64,000 nucleotides of DNA, from positions 806,001 through 870,000 of the forward strand of contig JAGVRJ010000012.1 in the NCBI GenBank assembly GCA_019059635.1. Direction: 5' to 3'. The DNA is from Proales similis (Eukaryota; Rotifera; Eurotatoria; Ploima; Proalidae). A program made the position numbers and the translations under genes. The notes beneath the pieces were generated by a model. That model was not told where the DNA came from. It saw nothing but the letters and a program-made list of their open reading frames with translations, and ran no database searches. This document shows positions 57,471 to 64,000 of the stretch, piece after piece; the stretch's first letter is position 1, and each line of letters starts with the position of its first letter.

Positions 57471-60400
57471 ATGTTTGAGAATCTAGCCGCATGGCTGCTT
57501 GAAACCTATGCGGGCCAATACATAGACGTTAGTCCAGACAAACTTTCAATCGGCTTGTTAACAGGTGCAGTGGAACTAGACAATGTTTCACTTAAGCTGG
57601 ACGCTTTAAATAGCTTGGATTCACCATTCTTGATCAAATTTGGCCATTTGAACAAAGCAAGGCTTAATGTGTCACTCGCTTCTATACGCTTCAGTCCCCT
57701 TAAGATAGCTGCGGACACGCTCAATGTAATCATCGGACCGAAGCGACCTGGTTCAACCAAACTAAATGATTCCTCCTCGGACGAATCGTATGTGATAAAG
57801 CTTAAAAAACTGATCGAATCAGAGCAAGAGTGGCTATCAGAAAAAGGGAATAAGTCAGAACAGGATATTTCTGGATCTCGTCGTTCTTCTCTTTTTTCAT
57901 TCATATCAGCTGTATGCTACAGCCTGCTTATTAACTTGCAAGCCACAGTAAAAAGACTTCATATACGCTATGAAGATGATGAGCAACAGTTTTCACTTGG
58001 CCTCAAAATTGATTCACTTGAATTACGAAATGAGTACAAAGTCAATCAAAATATTCTCTCGCCAGATGATTTACGATTCGATCAAAGCCGGCACAAGCTA
58101 AAATGTTGTTCTCTTTCTGGTCTTACAATTTACTTTGACAAAGACTTGGTTTACCTAGATGATGAAAAAGATTCAACGGTTTTGAACGAACGCATGAACT
58201 CCAACATCACTAAAGGTTTTAACATCTTAGAGCCTTCTTTCCTAACTGCATACATTGCTCAAGATATTAGCCCAAGGCCTATTAGAGAGTTAGAAGAACC
58301 ACGCCTGCAGATCGTGGCATGCGTGTCGGATCTCAAACTTAATTTTTTTGATCATCATTTGGAGCAGATTCTCTTTATTGAGAGGCGATTCAAAATCTTT
58401 CAGAGACGTAAAAATTGCGCCCATCTCAAAGTTCCACATGTAGAGCTATCGAACCAAACGAAAAGGAGTTTTGCCCAGCAGTGGTGGAGATATTTCTACT
58501 TGGGTGTATTAGCCCAGAATGGACATTTTGCGCGAACAGATATTATTGAATGGGTCCGTGACGTACGAAACTATTCTTCTCTTTACCGAAAGTTATTGAA
58601 CGATCGATTAGGACCTGAATCTGACCAAAGCAGCAAGTTAGATTTAAGTATTGAGTTGGAAATGAGTAATCAAATATTTCATCTGAGTAAATTATCACAA
58701 AGTGAGCTCGAACTAAAGTCTCGAATAGAAAAAAGATGGACGATCGATCGACTATTAGCATTACGAAAAGCAATTTTAGACAAACTATTAGAAGAGAGAC
58801 GGCAATCACAAAAAATAGAAATGAGTCTCGTACCATATAAAGCATCAAACACGAGCAGTGGCTTTTATGATTACATTTATAACCGTATAAACGATCTTAA
58901 GACCTACTATTTGAGCCAGAACCAGAACAGCTCTCAGAGAGTCATCGAAGAGGGAACCCAAATCGACCAGGAAGTCATGGGGCTTATAAACGAGTCAATC
59001 GAAAATGAAAGCATTTTCCGACGCGATTCACTTTTCGCAGTTCTTAAATTGAATGTAGACCAAGCGAAGGTGACCTTCGTCACAACAGGAACCGAAATTT
59101 GTGAAATTAAACTTGATCAATTAAAACAAAGTGTAGAACTCATGCCGCGCTTTGATATTATTAATTTTCGAACTCGAATTGATTCTGTACGAATCGGTTC
59201 TCCAAACGAACATGCGCTAATAAAGCTAAACTCGAATGCGAGTCAAAGCCCACAGAAGGATCTCTCGCAGGAAACTGCTAACCTTTTTATTGAATTCCAA
59301 CACCGACACAGTGAAAAGTTTCAATCTTCCGGATTTTGTCTAAGCTGCACTGGTCTAGAGATTTGCCCGAACTGGTCGACAATCAAAAAAATGGAAAATT
59401 ATTTCAACCAGCTCATCGTTAAGCGTTCAAAAATGTTTTTCAAAAGAAAACTGAAAACGCCAAGATTTGAAGATCCAAAATTAGCCAAATTATTGAGTCG
59501 CCTAAGTCTTGATATCAGCTTTCGACAGCTCTCTATAGTTGCGTTTTCTAGCAATTCAGAATCTGTCTCATTCGAAATAGACCAATTGAAAGCAGAAAAC
59601 AAAGACAAGATAAAATCACCTCTTGAGCTTCTTAGAATCACTACAGCACAGATTGGCGGAAGAAAAAAAGAAGAAAAGGGAGTCAGTGACAGTGAGGAAA
59701 GTGAGGACGAGCTTTTTGTAACTCCTCTAGCTAGTCCACCAAATTTAGATATGTCGACAAATATTCTGGGCGACACCACCTATTTCGATTTACTCTTTCA
59801 GTCTGAGTTCTATTCAACTTTTCAATTTGATTTAGTGCAAGCGAAAGTTGTCTGCAAATCGGAGAGTCAAAAAAATGCCAGCCACTCAGAAGAAGCATTC
59901 AAGAAGATAGTTGATAATTTCGATGCAAGTCTCCTTCTCGCAATATTCAAAATCAGTGATGATAAAACAGCCATAAATGAGAACCATTCGGCTGAAGAAT
60001 GGCCTCGTTTTAAAGCTCGTCTTGATTTTGATACAATCAATATAAATCTTGATATAAACAAGCTATCTATCTTTACCCGAGTGCTATTGGAATCTATTCC
60101 GCCATCCAAGGACCCAAGTGATTTCGAAAGCCAGAAATCCTCGGTCGAAATTCCAGAAAAATTGAGTTCAAATTATAAAAAAGAGAAAAATGAGCTAAGA
60201 GTTGATGTAAAGTTGGGCGAATTCAATTTGATGCTTAGCAGATGCCAAGATGAACTTGAAAATTCTATCCCTATAGAAAGTATTACTCTGTGCGAACTAA
60301 GACTATTTGATTTAAACTTTCATATGGACCGATTTGGTTCTAAATCATTGGCTTCCGCTTCTGTAGGCAACTTGGTTTTAGCCGACGCTTATCAATCGTT

Positions 60401-63400
60401 CGGTCCTGATTTTCAAGTTTTGGCTGTATCTCATTCAACCATAATTATGAACCCTGATACCGGGCAATTTAACGAGGAGAGTTATCATCATAGGCAGCCT
60501 AACTTAGATGTAATGATCTTTAAATTAACAGCTCAAAAAGAAAGCATATCGATTGAGAGTGAAATCAAAATGTTCAACATTTTATTCAACCCGTCCACTT
60601 GTCGAGAGTTGGTGCACTTTTTTAATCAGTTTGCAATTATAACAAAAGAGCTGTTCAAAAATGAACGCCCAAAAGACCAATCAGCATCAAAAGCGTCAAG
60701 ACCACTGACTGTAAACGTAAGACTGGGAACAGTAAACGCAGTATTTGTGGATATAATTGACGAAGAACAAGCAGAAAAAGCTGCAATCTTGAGATTCGAC
60801 GAATGCCAGTTTGAAAGCGCTTTAACCGATTCAGGTCAATCTTCCTTAAATTTTTCTTTGCAAAATACTACTTTGAATATGATTGGCCAGAAAAGAAAAG
60901 AACTATTTACAAATCAAGGGCAAAGCCAGCAAATTGACCCGGGCATTGAAATTTGTGTCTTCAAAGCAAATGGCTCAGCTCCAACTGAAATATTAATAAA
61001 TATGAACAATGCAAAATATTCACATGATGCAGAATCGATTGGACGCCTACTTCAAATTGTTACCGGTTATGGGAGTCAGCTTTCAGTCGCTGTCGCACCC
61101 CAAGAGCCTTTAGAAAGGCATAGCCTGGAAGAAAAAAACCAAATCATTGACATCAAAATGTTTATTCGCAATATGGTTTTCATGCTGGCAGCTGATCAAA
61201 ATGTCAGCAAGATGATTGCATATGAAATGAATTCAGCCGACATATTATTTGAACGTCAATCATCTTCGAAGGACTTTTCCCTGGTGACATATATCTTAGA
61301 CTCGGAACTCTTGACCATGAGTTTGGAACGACACGACGGAAACAAATCAGAAAATCAAATGAGTGAAATATCAAACTTAACACTTTGGAAGCGTCGAAGT
61401 CTGATTAAAGATTTGAGTTGCAATCTGATCTTCATCAACAAGGCTGAATCTGAAATAAGAACGTCTGTCCACTTTGAAGTAGATTCTCCTCTTAATATTG
61501 CACTTAACAAAACGGACCTTCAAGTTATCGGATTTATGGCTGAAAATATTGCGCCTGTTCAACTCTCGAAACAAAAAAGTCTAAAAATTCCTAAAGAATC
61601 TAGAAAGCGATCTAAAAACAATCCAATAGTTTTAAATGCAACGATCAAGCATCTTAATTTGCGACTAGCTACCGACATCGAAACACCGTTAGATTATATC
61701 GCGGTGATAAAAATTTCGCATTTGAAAATTGAATCGTTTAGCAAACAAAAATGGGTTCGGGAAGTTCTATTAGAGATGCAAGCTTTTAAAGTGGTTGACC
61801 TGCTTACGAAAGATGCACTTGAAAAAAGCGGCGAATTCAGTAAACGCGAGGCCATGCTAGCAGTTGCCGAGTCCGCGTATAGTTCAAAAGCTTCTTCTCG
61901 CCTAAAGTTTACATTCCGCTCCCGATCGATGCCTAACATATTTACAGAAAGCCCATGGGAAAAAAACGAAACGTTCAGCCCAAGGTCTAACTTGGCCGGT
62001 ATGAGCAGCATATTCGAGCTCGGCAAGCTCTACAAACGATGGGAATGTTCAATGTCAACTTCTCTGCCATCAAATCAATTTGAATGTCTAATACAAAGCA
62101 AGGAAACAAGCAGCATTCAATGTCCTTTGACTCCACCGCCTTCTCCAACAGCGTCAAAAATCCACCTGAACCGCTCAGAATCAACATCTGATGTGAGTCG
62201 AACGCATATCGGAAAAACGGCCGAGTTCAAACCGCGAAACCCGATTTCACCCCAAGGAAATGCGTTGTGTGTAAAAATTACGTTGATAAGCGAGAAGCAT
62301 CCACGCTTTAAGAAAAAATTCAAACAGACCAACAAAATAATCGAGATTTTTAGTCATAGCCTTGAACTGAACTTCAATGCAGAAACATTCGTTCTACTAC
62401 TTGACTTTCTAGGAGCAGGAGCCAAGTTTTATGCTAACGAAATATTCAACGAACCAGTTCCACCGCGAACTGATTTGAAAAAAACTCGTGTTGAATTCAA
62501 TGCCGATTCTCTACGTCTAAATCTTAATGACAATGAGACCAGTAAGAACATGGTACAGTTTAGTATAACAGGATGCGGTTTAGAAATTTTAGCTCATGGC
62601 GAGGCTTTCAAGCTCAAAGGAACGTTCGCGAATCTTGAGATTATTGATTTTTTTGAGCCAGATCCTTCTTTTGCTGAATGCTTTTATTCAACTCGACCGG
62701 TTGAGTTTGAGTTTTTCCGTCACAGTGGTTCGCCTGATAAAATTCGCGCTACTTATCCATACGAAGTGGCTTTCAAACTAAGACTTAAACAAGTTCAGTA
62801 TATTCATAAACAACGACTGGTCATCAGCATAGTGAATTTTTTCACTCAATTCAATCAGTTTCAAGAAGTTCTGGCAAAAGTTAGGACTATTGCTGAGGGT
62901 CTGTTTGATCCGGACTCAATTCTGCCGCGTAAGAGTTCGAGAATCAAATTTGACATTTTAGTGTCAGATGGAATGGCGGTTCTTCCAATACGCTCGGATA
63001 CCCAACCTGCCTTACAAATCTACTCAAAAACAGTCCTAATTAAAAACCGATTTGTAATGGCTAATCATAGAGGCACAATTGAGGACAAGACCAAAGTTGT
63101 AGACAAAAAGCGACATTCGCTGGAAGAGACTGAAAGCCAAGCGAGTGATGAGCATGATTGCCTTCTAGACATTATCGGCATTGAGCTTAAGAGAGTCAGA
63201 GTATATAATTCCAAGCGCGTTGTGAAGACGCAAAAAACCGGTCCAGGTTTCAAGAGTTTCACGATATTGAGTGAACGCAAGCTTTTTGAAGAGCCTCGTG
63301 ATTTTTTCTTTCAAATCGAACGCAATCTGGAAAACGGATTAAGCAGAAAATCGCCCGATTGGGCGATACACTCACGCTTTTCAAAGTTACATTTATCCTT

Positions 63401-64000
63401 GACCAATGATGATTTTAAGCTTATTCGCGCTGTGATTGAGCAGAACATTGGTGAACCAGTACGAAATATGTTTAGCAAGCTCTCTCTTTTGGTGCCGACC
63501 TCAAACGACGTGAGCTCACTTACTGGCAAAGTTTGGAAATCTCTGAGCATCCGCTTCGATTTGAGAAATGTGGCATTTGAGCTGATCGTCGACAAGCTAT
63601 CGTCTATCAGCTATATTACCGATTTTAAGAATAGCTATTTTGTTTACGAAGTGTTTTCTAATTCAAATCGTTTGTTAGATTTGTTTTCCAATCATTTTGA
63701 GCTGGCCTGGCGAAAAAAAGGGGTCCGATCACAAATATTTACGAGAAAGGAAGGCAAAAATTTCAGGCCAAGCCGACTGCAAGCAGAGATTCACATAAGA
63801 ATGGAACAGTTTATGAGCAACTACGCCGTAATATTGAACAGTAGCACAATTTATTTACAACTGGCAGCTTTAATTCATCTCAAGAACTTTATTGTAGCCG
63901 AGTATCCAAACCCTGGCGACCAGCCGAATTTGGCTGGAAAGAAAGTGCTTAAGTTTAAAGTAAACATAACGGATTCAGATACTGTTTTACGAGAGGATTC
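57471..64000 (+). CDS. VPS13D: VPS13 bridge-like lipid transfer protein, VPS13D-like (partial, 5' part)
   Basis: Member of the large rod-shaped proteins that move lipids between membranes at organelle contacts. From ATG 57471 the frame is open through the window end, about 2,176 codons with no intron. The chorein N-terminus reads MFENLAAWLLETYAGQYIDV, then LSIGLLTGAVELDNVSLKLD and SPFLIKFGHLNKARLNVSLA. The GAVEL-N-x-LK-DAL pattern resembles VPS13D more than VPS13A-C. Next come LINLQATVKRLHIRYEDDEQ and QQWWRYFYLGVLAQN, both typical of VPS13 N-terminal repeats. The rest is the long series of beta-rich repeats with Ser-rich loops. The WD40-like, DH-L and PH parts lie beyond the window. The subtype is tentative. 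Confidence 0.85.
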   Translation, partial: MFENLAAWLLETYAGQYIDVSPDKLSIGLLTGAVELDNVSLKLDALNSLDSPFLIKFGHLNKARLNVSLASIRFSPLKIAADTLNVIIGPKRPGSTKLNDSSSDESYVIKLKKLIESEQEWLSEKGNKSEQDISGSRRSSLFSFISAVCYSLLINLQATVKRLHIRYEDDEQQFSLGLKIDSLELRNEYKVNQNILSPDDLRFDQSRHKLKCCSLSGLTIYFDKDLVYLDDEKDSTVLNERMNSNITKGFNILEPSFLTAYIAQDISPRPIRELEEPRLQIVACVSDLKLNFFDHHLEQILFIERRFKIFQRRKNCAHLKVPHVELSNQTKRSFAQQWWRYFYLGVLAQNGHFARTDIIEWVRDVRNYSSLYRKLLNDRLGPESDQSSKLDLSIELEMSNQIFHLSKLSQSELELKSRIEKRWTIDRLLALRKAILDKLLEERRQSQKIEMSLVPYKASNTSSGFYDYIYNRINDLKTYYLSQNQNSSQRVIEEGTQIDQEVMGLINESIENESIFRRDSLFAVLKLNVDQAKVTFVTTGTEICEIKLDQLKQSVELMPRFDIINFRTRIDSVRIGSPNEHALIKLNSNASQSPQKDLSQETANLFIEFQHRHSEKFQSSGFCLSCTGLEICPNWSTIKKMENYFNQLIVKRSKMFFKRKLKTPRFEDPKLAKLLSRLSLDISFRQLSIVAFSSNSESVSFEIDQLKAENKDKIKSPLELLRITTAQIGGRKKEEKGVSDSEESEDELFVTPLASPPNLDMSTNILGDTTYFDLLFQSEFYSTFQFDLVQAKVVCKSESQKNASHSEEAFKKIVDNFDASLLLAIFKISDDKTAINENHSAEEWPRFKARLDFDTININLDINKLSIFTRVLLESIPPSKDPSDFESQKSSVEIPEKLSSNYKKEKNELRVDVKLGEFNLMLSRCQDELENSIPIESITLCELRLFDLNFHMDRFGSKSLASASVGNLVLADAYQSFGPDFQVLAVSHSTIIMNPDTGQFNEESYHHRQPNLDVMIFKLTAQKESISIESEIKMFNILFNPSTCRELVHFFNQFAIITKELFKNERPKDQSASKASRPLTVNVRLGTVNAVFVDIIDEEQAEKAAILRFDECQFESALTDSGQSSLNFSLQNTTLNMIGQKRKELFTNQGQSQQIDPGIEICVFKANGSAPTEILINMNNAKYSHDAESIGRLLQIVTGYGSQLSVAVAPQEPLERHSLEEKNQIIDIKMFIRNMVFMLAADQNVSKMIAYEMNSADILFERQSSSKDFSLVTYILDSELLTMSLERHDGNKSENQMSEISNLTLWKRRSLIKDLSCNLIFINKAESEIRTSVHFEVDSPLNIALNKTDLQVIGFMAENIAPVQLSKQKSLKIPKESRKRSKNNPIVLNATIKHLNLRLATDIETPLDYIAVIKISHLKIESFSKQKWVREVLLEMQAFKVVDLLTKDALEKSGEFSKREAMLAVAESAYSSKASSRLKFTFRSRSMPNIFTESPWEKNETFSPRSNLAGMSSIFELGKLYKRWECSMSTSLPSNQFECLIQSKETSSIQCPLTPPPSPTASKIHLNRSESTSDVSRTHIGKTAEFKPRNPISPQGNALCVKITLISEKHPRFKKKFKQTNKIIEIFSHSLELNFNAETFVLLLDFLGAGAKFYANEIFNEPVPPRTDLKKTRVEFNADSLRLNLNDNETSKNMVQFSITGCGLEILAHGEAFKLKGTFANLEIIDFFEPDPSFAECFYSTRPVEFEFFRHSGSPDKIRATYPYEVAFKLRLKQVQYIHKQRLVISIVNFFTQFNQFQEVLAKVRTIAEGLFDPDSILPRKSSRIKFDILVSDGMAVLPIRSDTQPALQIYSKTVLIKNRFVMANHRGTIEDKTKVVDKKRHSLEETESQASDEHDCLLDIIGIELKRVRVYNSKRVVKTQKTGPGFKSFTILSERKLFEEPRDFFFQIERNLENGLSRKSPDWAIHSRFSKLHLSLTNDDFKLIRAVIEQNIGEPVRNMFSKLSLLVPTSNDVSSLTGKVWKSLSIRFDLRNVAFELIVDKLSSISYITDFKNSYFVYEVFSNSNRLLDLFSNHFELAWRKKGVRSQIFTRKEGKNFRPSRLQAEIHIRMEQFMSNYAVILNSSTIYLQLAALIHLKNFIVAEYPNPGDQPNLAGKKVLKFKVNITDSDTVLRED

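Overview
The window is AT-rich nuclear DNA from a small-genome animal. Genes are split by very short introns: those I could fix are mostly 33-75 bp, some 110-235 bp, nearly all GT-AG. Every clear protein belongs to an animal family: INCENP, Kv beta, GAS41, ASCC3, ACOX3, FAAH2, SEC63, a classical cadherin with EGF and laminin-G domains, COX20 and a VPS13. The non-vertebrate cadherin layout and an Mp20-type muscle calponin point to an invertebrate, probably a protostome. I cannot name the phylum; compact-genome mites, tardigrades, annelids and rotifers all remain possible. I saw no transposon, rRNA, tRNA or CRISPR array. I assembled exons by hand from open frames, splice dinucleotides and family knowledge, and for most genes the exon lengths add up to a whole number of codons.

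Layout. 0-5 kb (minus): a coiled-coil gene and a small single-pass membrane protein. 5.7-10 kb: INCENP (plus), convergent with a SARNP-like gene and MCAT (both minus, 108 bp apart). 11.5-25 kb (plus): KCNAB, YEATS4, ASCC3 and a lipase, head to tail with gaps of 160-255 bp; a complete galactokinase lies inside one ASCC3 intron. 25.4-32 kb (minus): Mp20 calponin, ACOX3, FAAH2. 33.6-35 kb: a four-pass claudin-like protein (plus). 35.2-38.1 kb (minus): mitochondrial glutamate carrier and TRMT10C. 38.8-41.4 kb: a SUEL-lectin/CUB receptor (plus). 41.6-45.1 kb (minus): MRPL34 and SEC63. 47.1-52.7 kb: classical cadherin (plus) behind a 1.9 kb upstream region. 53.5-53.9 kb: COX20. 54.1-57.0 kb (minus): three small secreted proteins, two of them paralogues. 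57.5 kb to the end: the start of a VPS13D-like gene in one uninterrupted exon.

Functional groups. Several neighbours serve mitochondria (MCAT, glutamate carrier, TRMT10C, MRPL34, COX20) or lipid handling (lipase, ACOX3, FAAH2, VPS13D), but nothing shows that they form one pathway. The most notable structure is galactokinase nested in ASCC3. The host intron interrupts helicase motif VI, and a standard GT-AG splice would remove three conserved residues. Other leads are a long alternative N-terminus on Kv beta, a SAP-less SARNP, a shortened classical cadherin, a lipase with an enlarged lid region and the cluster of small secreted proteins. I found no convincing wholly new multi-gene system.
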